64,000 nt of DNA, taken from positions 1,922,001-1,986,000 of the forward strand of contig NZ_CP132384.1 of assembly GCF_030758775.1 (NCBI RefSeq), read 5' to 3'. Positions 19,156-28,363 of the stretch are shown here, piece after piece. Origin of the DNA: Bifidobacterium asteroides. GTDB lineage: Bacteria > Actinomycetota > Actinomycetes > Actinomycetales > Bifidobacteriaceae. Within the stretch, counting starts at the first letter, position 1. Each line of letters starts with the position of its first letter. The position numbers and the translations under genes were made by a program. The notes under the pieces are model-generated. The model was given only the letters and a program-made list of their open reading frames with translations, had not been told where the DNA came from and made no database searches.

Positions 19156-22100
19156 TTATGCCCGCAGCCGTCTGACCGCCCAGTTGAACAGTTTGCGCAG
19201 CTCCGAGGCGACGAGGACCAGGGAGGCCAGGGCGATGCACTCCAGCCAGGCCTGGGGCTGGAGGGGGACGGTGCCGAAGGCCTCGCCCAGGAAGGGCACG
19301 TAGATCACCAGGAGCTGCAGCAGGATGGAGATGCCGATGGCGCCCCAGAGCCAGGGGTTGCCGAAGAGCCCTTGGAAGGCCGACTTGCGGGAGGAGCGGG
19401 AGGCCAGCGCATTGAAGAGCTGGGCGAAGACCAGGATGGTGAAGCCCATGGTCCGCGCCTCCCTGATCTGCGCCTCGTGGCCGATCGCTTGGACTGACCT
19501 GTCGGTGAAGAGGCCGCCGCTCAGGTGCATGTCCATGCCGATCAGGGTGACCGCAGCCATGACCAGGCCAATGTAGATGATGTCAACCCACATGTCCCGG
19601 TCGATCACCCGGTCGTTGACGGAGCGGGGCGGGCGGTCCATCAGATCGTCGGTCTGCGGGTCCACGCCCATGGCCAGCGCGGGGGCCGCGTCGGTCAGGA
19701 GGTTGATCCAGAGCAGCTGGGTGGCCAGCAGCGGCACGGTCACGCCTGCCATGCCGGGCTGCGATATGCCCAGAAGACCGGCAAAGACCACGCCGCCGAA
19801 GACCGTGAAGACCTCGCCCATGTTGGAGCTGAGCAGGTAGCGCAGGAACTTACGGATGTTGTCGAAGATGCCCCGGCCCTCTCGCACAGCCTGGACGATA
19901 GTGGCGAAATTGTCGTCCGCCAGGATCATCTTGGCCGATTCCTTGGTGACCTCGGTCCCGGTGATGCCCATGGCCACGCCGATGTCCGCGGTCTTGACAG
20001 CAGGGGCATCGTTGACGCCGTCGCCGGTCATGGCCACGACCTTGCCCTGGTCCTGGAGCGATTCGACGATCTTCAGCTTGTGCTCGGGGGCCACGCGGGC
20101 GTAGACGGAGACCTTGGAGGTGGTCTCCCGAAGCTGGTCCGAGTCCATGGCATCCAGCTGCTCGCCGGTGCAGGCGGGCTGACCAGGCTTGATGATGCCC
20201 AGGTCCCCCGCGATTCTGGCTGCAGTGAGCGGATGGTCGCCGGTGATCATGATCGTTCTGATGCCGGCCTTATGGGCCTGGTCCACCGCATGACGGACCT
20301 CGGTTCGTGGCGGATCGATGATGCCGACCATGCCCGTCCAGATCAGGTTGCTCTCCAGCTGGGCGCTTTCCTGGATCACCTTATCCGCGGACAGAAGGAT
20401 TGCGGGAACATGCTGAGACCTCTGAGACAACCGGTCCGTCTGATCTGTCCCGACCGTGCTTGACGGTCTCTCCCCCTCGTCGGCTTCGGCCAGGGACGAC
20501 AGCTCCCGGTCGGATACAGGCCGGAAAGCCTGCCCCAGAGTCCTGTAGGCATCCGCCGAGAGGCTGCTGACCTGGGCAAGTATCCTCTCCCGATCAGCAC
20601 TGGTCATAGGCCTGGCCTGGCCGCCTTCGAGAATCCGGTCGCATCGGCCAAGCAGCACATCGGGAGCGCCCTTGCAGAAGAGGCGCGATTGCCCTTCGCT
20701 GCCATCACGCGGAGCGGCCAGGACCGACATGAGCTTGCGCTCGGATGTGAAGGGAATCTCGGCCAGACGACGATAGCCATCAGCCTTGGCATCGGCACCG
20801 ACTTTACGGGCGGCGACAATGAGCGAGACCTCCGTAGGATCACCGACGATCTGCCAGTGACCCTGTCCGGAGCCGGACCGGGCCTGGGAATCAGGTTCGG
20901 CCTCGTCCACCTGCCAATGAAGGTCTCCGTCGTTGGCGATGGTCCCGACCATCAGGGTCTCTGCAACCGCACTAGCCAATGACGAGTCAACGGCGTCCGT
21001 CGGCTGCTGGTCGTCGGAACCTCCGGCCTCGATCTGCTGCATGGTTCCCTCCGGGGCATACCCGGTGCCAGTGAGCCGGACCTGCCCCGAGGGGACGACC
21101 ACCCGCTCAACGGTCATCTCATTGCGGGTCAGCGTCCCCGTCTTATCAGAGCAGGTGACCGATGCCGAACCCAGCGTCTCAACCGAGCTGAGCTTCTTGA
21201 CGATGGCATGATGCTTGGCCATGCGCTGCACGCCCAGGGCGAGAACCACAGTCAGGATGGCCGTCAGCCCCTCCGGCACAGCAGCTACGGCCAGAGATAC
21301 GGCCATGAGCAGGGAATCAATCAGATCCTGGGTTGTCTGAAAGCCTTCCATCAGGGCCAAAGCAGCCAAAACCAGGGCGGCAATCAAGCAGACGGCCAGT
21401 CCGAGGAGCTTGGAGACGCGGGCCATCTCCTTCTGTAGGGGCGTGGGTTCCTCCTGGGTATCAGCCAGCATGTCGGCGATCTTCCCGACCTGGGTGTCCA
21501 TACCAGTAGAGGTGACGATCATGCGCCCGTTCCCCTGGGTCACTGCGGTGCCGTTGAAGACCATGTTGGTTCTGTCACCCAGAGCCTTGGGCTGGTCAAG
21601 CCGACCGGGCCGCTTGCCCACCGGCAGCGACTCGCCGGTCAGCGATGCCTCGGCCACGCGCAGACCCGCGGCCTGGAACAGTCTTCCGTCGGCGCCGACC
21701 GAATCGCCTTCAGCCAGGACTACTACATCACCAGGCACGATCCTGCTGGTCTCCAGGCTGACCACCCGGCCGCATCGCAGCACCGAGGCGTGCGGGGCCG
21801 TCATGCTCGCCAGAGCATCCACAGCCCGCTCGGCCTTAGCCTCCTGAGCGTACCCCAGGGCGGCATTAAGGATGAGGATGATCATGATGACGATGGCATC
21901 AAAGGGCAGGGGCTCCCCGCCTCCTGATGCCGGATGTGAGCGTTCCACCACCCAGGGCACCAACGAAATGGCCGTGGCTGCCAGAAGCAGATAGACCAAG
22001 GGGTCCTTGAACTGTTGAAGGAATTCCCTCCATGCAGGAACGGGAGGCGCTCCAGCCAGCTCATTAGGACCGAACCTGTCCAGCCGACGCGCCGCCTCGG

Positions 22101-22287
22101 CCTCATCCAGGCCCCGGTCGGGGTCCACATTCAGAGCAAGGGCAACCTGATCGACACCTACTATAGAAGGGTCCTTGAGGACGGGGCCATTCACTCTGCG
22201 CCTCTGCTCATGGCCCTGCCCTGCAGTCGGGATCACGCCGGTATCTGTCGATTTCTCATGCTTGGGATCGCTGGTCAACCCAGTCAT
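19156..22287 (-). CDS. Cation-transporting P-type ATPase (P2 type, Ca2+-ATPase-like)
   Basis: 1043 aa membrane pump that uses ATP to move a cation, most like the P2A calcium/manganese group. The start at 22287 (MTGLTSDPKHEK) has CAGGAGAG upstream; the frame is open to 22491 but that part is promoter. The N-terminal cation-ATPase domain is EAEAARRLDRFGPNELAG. The phosphorylation motif is CSDKTGTLTRNEMT, the hinge VVAMTGDGVNDAPAVKTADIGVAMG, and TGES lies in the actuator domain (ASLTGESLPVG). Membrane segment 4 contains AAVPEGL. Membrane segments near the C-terminus include LLWINLLTDAAPALAMG. The nucleotide-binding domain has hydrophilic insertions at about 480-520 and 640-690. Confidence 0.95.
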   Translation of the reverse strand: MTGLTSDPKHEKSTDTGVIPTAGQGHEQRRRVNGPVLKDPSIVGVDQVALALNVDPDRGLDEAEAARRLDRFGPNELAGAPPVPAWREFLQQFKDPLVYLLLAATAISLVPWVVERSHPASGGGEPLPFDAIVIMIILILNAALGYAQEAKAERAVDALASMTAPHASVLRCGRVVSLETSRIVPGDVVVLAEGDSVGADGRLFQAAGLRVAEASLTGESLPVGKRPGRLDQPKALGDRTNMVFNGTAVTQGNGRMIVTSTGMDTQVGKIADMLADTQEEPTPLQKEMARVSKLLGLAVCLIAALVLAALALMEGFQTTQDLIDSLLMAVSLAVAAVPEGLTAILTVVLALGVQRMAKHHAIVKKLSSVETLGSASVTCSDKTGTLTRNEMTVERVVVPSGQVRLTGTGYAPEGTMQQIEAGGSDDQQPTDAVDSSLASAVAETLMVGTIANDGDLHWQVDEAEPDSQARSGSGQGHWQIVGDPTEVSLIVAARKVGADAKADGYRRLAEIPFTSERKLMSVLAAPRDGSEGQSRLFCKGAPDVLLGRCDRILEGGQARPMTSADRERILAQVSSLSADAYRTLGQAFRPVSDRELSSLAEADEGERPSSTVGTDQTDRLSQRSQHVPAILLSADKVIQESAQLESNLIWTGMVGIIDPPRTEVRHAVDQAHKAGIRTIMITGDHPLTAARIAGDLGIIKPGQPACTGEQLDAMDSDQLRETTSKVSVYARVAPEHKLKIVESLQDQGKVVAMTGDGVNDAPAVKTADIGVAMGITGTEVTKESAKMILADDNFATIVQAVREGRGIFDNIRKFLRYLLSSNMGEVFTVFGGVVFAGLLGISQPGMAGVTVPLLATQLLWINLLTDAAPALAMGVDPQTDDLMDRPPRSVNDRVIDRDMWVDIIYIGLVMAAVTLIGMDMHLSGGLFTDRSVQAIGHEAQIREARTMGFTILVFAQLFNALASRSSRKSAFQGLFGNPWLWGAIGISILLQLLVIYVPFLGEAFGTVPLQPQAWLECIALASLVLVASELRKLFNWAVRRLRA

Positions 22288-22307
22288 GCCACTCTCCTGC
22301 TTATGCC

Positions 22308-22438
22308 ACGGAGTAGTCAACGCTTCAGAGGCCCGTTGGAAGAAATCAGAGGCGGCCAGACCAAAACGCTGCGTGGATGCTTGCCAAGTTGAACCAATAA
22401 TATACATAAACACGGCCGAAGTCGTCAAGGCCTTTGCT
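22308..22438. repeat. 131-bp direct repeat, copy 1
   Basis: Matches 27424-27554 in the same orientation and without gaps, with 13 differences by my count (about 90% identity). It contains the P-type ATPase promoter. The two copies enclose the peptide/ABC locus. Confidence 0.9.
22399..22428 (-). promoter_or_regulatory. Promoter of the P-type ATPase gene
   Basis: On the minus strand TTGACG (22428-22423), an 18-bp spacer and TATATT (22404-22399) make a good sigma-70-type promoter about 110 bp before the start codon. It lies inside direct-repeat copy 1, and the same elements are kept in copy 2. Confidence 0.6.
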
Positions 22439-22792
22439 TCAGTATGCATTCTCAGGCCTGTCTCATGACAGAGACGGTATCTTTGCTGCACTTAACTTGG
22501 CAGCGCCCTAGTTGCCGAATCCCCCCCCCCAAAAAAAATACTAGATCTTCATTAGAAAAGCTTTAATCAATTTGGGCTCATCTGGCATAAAAACCCTTAT
22601 CTGCCCTGAGAATCCTATTTAAGACCCTCTTGTGATTATTCGACAGGCTCAGCTGGCGTTATCTGAGCAGTAAATAGTCTTATAGGCCAACCATGGTAGT
22701 TCTTGCCAGCCGTCTGCCCTAACGATCCTTTCAGTGGAGACACCATTGGAAATAGCACTAAACACGAGAAAGAGAGGAGAGAGACGGACAAA
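22439..22792. other. Leader region of the peptide/ABC locus with a C10A8 tract
   Basis: About 350 bp with no gene. It has ten Cs followed by eight As at 22521-22538, a slippage-prone tract about 120 bp upstream of the P-type ATPase -10 element and 255 bp upstream of the 39-codon peptide gene. The promoter of the rightward peptide gene should lie here, but I cannot place it with confidence. Confidence 0.5.
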
Positions 22793-22912
22793 ATGCACAA
22801 CATTATCGATCTGCAGAATAGTAATATCGCCATGAATGATGAAGCCGCTCATCATAGCGGCGTCAGCATATTTGCATGCCACGGCGGTGGGCATGATAAT
22901 ATCTGGAGTTGA
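22793..22912 (+). CDS. 39-aa peptide, candidate RiPP or bacteriocin precursor
   Basis: Small gene with a well placed purine-rich ribosome binding site (AGGAGAG about 11 nt before the ATG at 22793). The first half (MHNIIDLQNSNIAMNDEAAH) is acidic and polar like a leader. The second half (HSGVSIFACHGGGHDNIWS) contains Ser22, Ser25, Cys29, a Gly-rich HGGGH and a C-terminal Trp-Ser. One Ser-x-x-x-Cys pair could in principle form a lanthionine. Next to it on the same strand are an ABC ATPase, an FtsX permease and a broken ABC exporter. No homologue is recognised, and no modification enzyme is intact nearby, so the role is a hypothesis. Confidence 0.45.
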   Translation: MHNIIDLQNSNIAMNDEAAHHSGVSIFACHGGGHDNIWS

Positions 22913-23110
22913 TGGACCTGCAGCTAATCCACAAAAATATGCCACTGCGATGACGCATTCATCAAAATGGCATGGGCTGTCATTTTTGCCCTGATGACGG
23001 CAGGGACAACAGTCATGTAAGTCTATGGGCGCCATCCTTGTATGGCATCCATAGCAATATTCTGATGAAGATTTATAAGTCGCGAGAACGGCGATGATGG
23101 GAGAACGGTG

Positions 23111-23812
23111 ATGAGTGGTGCTTCAGTGAGTTCAAATGGATTGACAATGACGGTGACTCCGAGGAAGGATGATTCGATCACCATCCTCGACCATGTCGAC
23201 TTCCATGCTGAGCCCGGAAGAATCACGGGGATTGTCGGCCCCTCAGGCAGCGGAAAGTCCACCTTGCTGTACTGCCTTTCGGGGTTGGAACGTGCGACAT
23301 CCGGAAGCATCTCCCTTCTAGGGCATGACATCACACATATGCGAGCGTCCGCGCTCACTCGGTTTCGGCGTCGACATCTGGGATTCGTGTTTCAATCCTA
23401 CAACCTGATCACGAGCATGACGGTGGAGGAGAACCTCGCGCTGCCATTCACCCTGCGCGGCCGTCGACTCCCCAAGCAAAAAGCGGATGAGATGTTGCGG
23501 TACTTCGGATTGGCAAACGAGAAAAAAAGGAGCGTGACGATGCTCTCAGGCGGAGAGTAGCAACGTGTCGCGCTTGCACGAGTGCTGCTCTCCGATGCAG
23601 ATATCATTTTCGCCGACGAGCCGACTGGAGCCTTGGATCAGGAATCTGGCGCCAAGGTCATGCAGGTGTTCAAAAGCCTGGCTATGGATGCGGGCAGGAC
23701 CGTAGTAATAGTGACCCACAGTGGAGAGGTAGCCGGACAGTGCGACCAGATCGTTGAGGTCCGTGATGGCCACGTGCTGAACGCTGATACGGAGAGCGGG
23801 GCCCGCATATGA
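23111..23812 (+). pseudogene. ABC transporter ATP-binding protein interrupted by an amber codon
   Basis: From the ATG at 23111 (GGGAG upstream) the frame encodes a MacB/LolD-like ATPase with Walker A GPSGSGKST and Q-loop GFVFQSYNLITSMTVEENL. A TAG at 23558-23560 then falls in the ABC signature: LSGGE-stop-QRVALARVLL. The intact paralogue at 12304-13041 has LSGGEQQRVALAR, so a single C-to-T change of CAG explains the stop. The frame continues open with Walker B IIFADEPTGALD and H-loop VTHSGEVA to TGA at 23810-23812, overlapping the permease ATG. Everything else is preserved, so the mutation is recent, suppressed, or a sequencing error. Confidence 0.85.
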
Positions 23813-25239
23813 GGGGCGCACTCTCTGATCTGAAAGCAGCCCCGGCCGTATGGGCCGGCGTATGGCTGTCACTAATCGTTTCCCAGACCGCTGTGTGCAC
23901 TATCGTCGCCGCGCGCAGGGCTATTGATGCCGCTTACCACGGACCGGATGCCGGGTTAGGCGCCAACCTTTCCGGCCCAGCAATGCTGTTCAGCGTGGTC
24001 ATAGCCGTGTTCGTGATGCTGTGGGTCGTGACCGCCGCTCTGAACCAGCGCAGGCACCAACTAGCATTGCTGGTCCTTCAAGGCGCCACGCCCTGGCAGC
24101 TGCTCTTCGGGAATCTGGCTATCATCATCGTCCTATTCATCTTGGCAGCAGTAGCGTCATCCCTCCTGACGCCGCTGGCAGCACCATATCTGTTCGACCT
24201 CCTGGCCAGAGCATTCGAGCTGAAACTGACGTATCAAGCAACCCAGCTGCTGGCATCCATCGGCACTGGGTTGGCCATTGCCGGAGTCGCCGTCCTTGCA
24301 GGCACAGTGCTGACCGTGCGCACACTATCCAAGATCAGGCCGATAGAGGCGCTTCGGCAGTCACAAAACCCGCCGAGACAAGTGAACGCATTCCGTGTTC
24401 TGCTAGGCGCATCGTTGCTCGTGGGAGCGATATGCGCGCTCATCATCCCGGGGACAGCTACACGCAAGATAGACTCTGGCGAGCTCGCCACGCACATTTC
24501 CGGCAGGAATCCCATAGAGTCCAGAGTGACAGGATTCATTGGGTTCTCCATGGGAGGCATGTTCCTCCTGATCTTCGCATTGGCTGTTCTGGCTCCCTAT
24601 GTCATGCACTGGTTCACCAAAGGATGGACGCATCTTCTCCCCCTGCCATTCAGCACCTGGAAACTCGCTAGGCAGCAGGCCGTTGGGAGGATCCAACGAC
24701 AGAACGCGACCATCATTCCCATGACGGCCGGCTTGTCGTTGCTCATGACTTTCTCTGGTGTGTTGCATACGCTGACCGACAGCCTCAAGAATTTCGCCAG
24801 TAACGGCCATTCCATGAACGTGAACCCACACATGCTGACGAACCTGATGGCCATGCTCGGCCCTGCGCTCATCATCGCTTTGGTGGGCGCAATCTCCGGA
24901 CTGATGATCACCGCACGAGGGCGACGCCTGGATCTGGCGCTGACATACGTATCCGGTGCCAGTACCGGACAGTTGCGCATTTTGGGAGCCCTCGATGGTC
25001 TCATTTCGATGGTCACCTCGGTGCTGCTCGCCTTCGTCATCACACTGCTCAGCACCTGCGGCACCGCCTTCATGCTGCAACGATATCTGGGAAGCGCAAA
25101 GATAAGCGTTCAATGGGGATATTGGGCGGTCATCGCACTCCTCGCTATTGTCGTAGGCGCCCTCGTCACAGGCGTGCAGGCGCTGTGCGCGCGTTCCGAG
25201 GATTCTGTGAGGGTCATATCACGTGCAGTCGGTGAGTAA
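23809..25239 (+). CDS. FtsX-type ABC transporter permease
   Basis: 476 aa, intact. It starts MRGALSDLKAAPAVWAGVWL at an ATG that overlaps the ATPase stop (ATGA). About ten hydrophobic segments and the FtsX-domain stretch RRHQLALLVLQGATPWQLL are visible. It closely parallels the permease at 10883-12304 (same order of helices, similar N-terminus and C-terminal end). Its natural ATPase partner is interrupted, so the transporter may be non-functional unless another ATPase such as the 12304-13041 product substitutes. It is part of the repeat-bounded peptide locus. Confidence 0.88.
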   Translation: MRGALSDLKAAPAVWAGVWLSLIVSQTAVCTIVAARRAIDAAYHGPDAGLGANLSGPAMLFSVVIAVFVMLWVVTAALNQRRHQLALLVLQGATPWQLLFGNLAIIIVLFILAAVASSLLTPLAAPYLFDLLARAFELKLTYQATQLLASIGTGLAIAGVAVLAGTVLTVRTLSKIRPIEALRQSQNPPRQVNAFRVLLGASLLVGAICALIIPGTATRKIDSGELATHISGRNPIESRVTGFIGFSMGGMFLLIFALAVLAPYVMHWFTKGWTHLLPLPFSTWKLARQQAVGRIQRQNATIIPMTAGLSLLMTFSGVLHTLTDSLKNFASNGHSMNVNPHMLTNLMAMLGPALIIALVGAISGLMITARGRRLDLALTYVSGASTGQLRILGALDGLISMVTSVLLAFVITLLSTCGTAFMLQRYLGSAKISVQWGYWAVIALLAIVVGALVTGVQALCARSEDSVRVISRAVGE

Positions 25240-25261
25240 CCACCCCCAACAAAGGACGAAA

Positions 25262-27018
25262 ATGTCGCCACACAAGCGGAATAGTAATGAGAAAACCGCA
25301 TCTTTGATAGACGTGCCCCGCCTTTTGAAATCCATAAGGGTGTTTTATTCACGGTTAGTCTGCTAAGTATAGCGAGCGCCCTCTTAAATCTGGCTCAGCC
25401 ACAGCTTGTCAATGTCATTCTTGGACGCGTGCAGCATAACATGCGATCCGCAGTGCCCCTCTAATAGCGTTGGCAGGAGTGTTTCTGTCCGGCGCAGCAA
25501 TCACTTCTTTTGACGCTTACCTGCTGTTGAACGATATGAGACGGTCTCTAGTAATGCATATTCTGCATTTGCCGTTCAAAGATCTGGACCAGTCGCATAC
25601 AGGCAACGTAATTTCTATTATTTCATCTGATACAAATGAACTGAAGCGATTGCTGACCGATAATTGCCAGAAGTGTTTGGCACTTTACTGGTGTTCATAG
25701 GCGCGTGTGTGGGAATGGTCATAATCAGTCCCGTCATGTTCGTTATCTCTCTTTCGACCTGTCTTGTTACTGTCGGTTTACTGGTAGTCTTATCCGGAAA
25801 ATTACGAGACTGCTCCAGAGGGGCTCAAACGGCCATAGGAGATATGACGTCTGCAGCCACTGATGCTTTGATGAGTTTGAAAAGGATCAGGGCCTTCAAC
25901 GCCACGGAGCGTGAGACCAATAAAATCGGCGAGAAGCCAGGCAAGCGTGCACATCCGGTCGTCTAATTTCAAAGAAGCAGTCACTGATATGGCCATCAGG
26001 AATGGCCTTAATGCAGTTGTGCCTGATGGTTGTATCGGGAATCGGCGCTTTCCAAGTGGCCAAAGGAGTGATGACTGTTCAGCAACTGGTAACTTCTCTA
26101 TGTACCTAGAAATGATGCCCACGCCTATGGCGACACTTTCTTCGACATATAGCAGACTGTTCAGAGCGTTGGGCGCGAACTCCAGCATTCAAGCGATAAT
26201 GAGAATGCCGACCGAAGATGCGACATCAGCATGAGCAGTATCCAGTAGGGTCCAAAGGAAGGTCACCAACTCCGATCAGATTGACATCGATCTTGACCAT
26301 GCTGATATTCCGTATGATGACGCACGGAACAATCGTGGCGGGCTCCAATTGAATGAAGCGGGCGTGCATATGAAAGGCGGTGTCGTCTACGCGATAGTCG
26401 GACCATCCGAAGCGGGCAAATCAACCATGCTGGCCCTTATAAGGGTATTCTATAAGCCAAATCATGGCCATGTTCTCTTTAATGGTATTGATCTTTCAAC
26501 TCTCAGCTCCTCTTATGTACGTTCTCTGATCGGCTATATAGAACACGATGCCCCCATATATTCCGGTTCTTCCAGAACGAATCTGGCGATGAACAAGAAC
26601 GGCGTATCCGATGAAGGCTGCTGGAATGCCTTAAATAAGGTGAACCTCACGCCAAAGTGAGAGACACCTTCGATGGATTGGATACCCCAGCAGGCAACGC
26701 GGTGTATTGCTGAGTAGCGGTGAACGCTATCGCTTGGCCCTGGCAAGGCTGTTGTCCATAAGGCGGCCGATCATGCTGCTTGACGAAACAACATACCATT
26801 TAGACGCTAAAAACGAGGAGCTCGTCGCACAAGTCATTCATGCCAATTCCCCGGAGCAGACAATAGTCATGGCGGCACAGAGAATACAATCAATCGCTTC
26901 GTCAAATAGAATCATGGTTTTGGCCAATAGAACTATCAATGGTTTCCTTTGGAAAATATTGTCTGCCAATTCTACTCTCCTATATGTATTGCTGTTAATA
27001 AACTTGATACCAATGTGA
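25262..27018 (+). pseudogene. Frameshifted ABC exporter (membrane domain fused to ATPase)
   Basis: A start at 25262 with AAAGGACG upstream gives MSPHKRNSNEKTASLIDV before an early stop at about 25364. Homology-like pieces then continue in changing frames: ALLNLAQPQLVNVILGR (about 25377-25430), MRRSLVMHILHLPFKDLDQ and SHTGNVISIISSDTNELKRL (25536 onward), AIGDMTSAATDALMSLKRIRAF (about 25835-25905), an altered Walker A IVGPSEAGKST (26394-26426), an altered signature LSSGERYRLALARLL (about 26710-26755) and Walker B IMLLDETTYHLD. These are the parts of a type I exporter half-transporter in the right order. At least four frameshifts or stops are present. It was the third gene of the peptide/ABC operon. 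Confidence 0.85.
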
Positions 27019-27423
27019 ATAATTTGGCTATATATAAATATGCGCGGAAAATACGATCCACCGGCAGCAAGGTTCTCACCTCAACAAAGGAACAGACGAT
27101 TCAAACTATCGTCTTGCCCTCTAAAGATATCTTTAATGACATTTATTGGCTGCTTGGTTTCCAGCATGATATGCAGTCATTACTAGACTGACCACGGGAT
27201 ATCTAGCAGTAAAGTTTAGCTGGGAGTACAGCACGTGAACCTTACACAGGGCACGCAGGAATAAATCTTGGAATTGCTCATTGTCAAGACATGACCCTCG
27301 CTGTTCCGCACAGTCAATCAGCTATCTGTTTTTTGATGACTATATGATCACGACGATGTTGATCGCCTACGGGCTTAAGGAGCCGGACCGGGCATCAGAC
27401 CGCTGGTTAATAGCCTAAACGAG

Positions 27424-27554
27424 ACGGAGTAGTCAACGCTTCGAGGGCCTGTTGAAAGAAATCAGAGGCGGCCAAACCAAAACGCTGCGTGGATGTTTAC
27501 CAAGTTGAACCAAGAATATACATAAATACAACCGAAGTCGTCAAGGTCTTTGCT
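27424..27554. repeat. 131-bp direct repeat, copy 2
   Basis: Second copy of 22308-22438. The promoter elements on the minus strand (TTGACG, 18-bp spacer, TATATT) are kept, but no start codon with a ribosome binding site follows, so this is an orphan promoter copy. Confidence 0.9.
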
Positions 27555-28316
27555 CAAAGACAAAGCAACAGCAATTCCTTTACCGATACACATGAACCGA
27601 ACTGAACTCGGCTTTAAAAACCTCAATCCCTTATTCGCGTCATCTGTTCTCGTTCACTGTCAAGTCTATTAGTTGCATGTGCAGCAGATTGAAAAACCAA
27701 GGCAGCTTCGTGAAAACTAGCTAACTTCGCAAAATAACTGACCTGCAATAGAACAGTAAAGTCAGTTTTTCATACAACGAATCCAGTAGGTTCTTCATCC
27801 TAAACAACAGCACAGTCCGTCACTATTAGCTCAATTCTTGGCTCCGCCCTACCGGCGGTAAACGGATAGATGATCCGGCCTCGATCGTAGCCACTCCTCT
27901 TTCAGTTTGCGTGCATTCAGTCCCTCGTCCTGATCTTTGACCAAGCCTAGAGCAAGCATATCCTGATGGACAAGGGCGGCTCTCGGTTGCTGGCAATATT
28001 AACGATGTCGTTCCCCGGTATCTATTTTGTCGAATGACAAAGCCTAATCTCTTCCGAATAAGAACACATAGTCAGCCAAAGAACCCAATACACAATAAGG
28101 TTTGATCTCTCTGTAGCCAACTCGCGTAAACATAGTTCGTTTCCCTCTGACTATCAATTGACGGGAGTAATCGCGATCTTACAGATACAGCAACAGGAAA
28201 AGAGCTGGTTATACCCCTTAATAAGCGGCTAATTCGATCTTCGCGTCCATACTCCCAACTCCCGCACTAAATTCCCGGTCCAGCGCCACCATGATGTCAT
28301 ACCTTCTGACGCTGCT

Positions 28317-28363
28317 GAAGAATATAAGCCAAGACTGGCCTACAGTCTCGGCTTATATTCTTC
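28317..28363. repeat. Long inverted repeat downstream of the alpha-glucosidase gene
   Basis: Two 20-bp arms beginning GAAGAATATAAGCC pair with a single mismatch around the 7-nt loop GGCCTAC. It lies 125 bp beyond the stop of the leftward alpha-glucosidase gene. No T-run follows on either strand, so it is more likely an mRNA-end stabiliser or a miniature-element relic than a standard terminator. Confidence 0.7.

Noticed and set aside
22927-23020. Second small peptide between the 39-aa gene and the ABC ATPase (for example MAWAVIFALMTAGTTVM)
   Set aside because: It lacks a ribosome binding site, and neighbouring frames of similar length exist; chance is a sufficient explanation.
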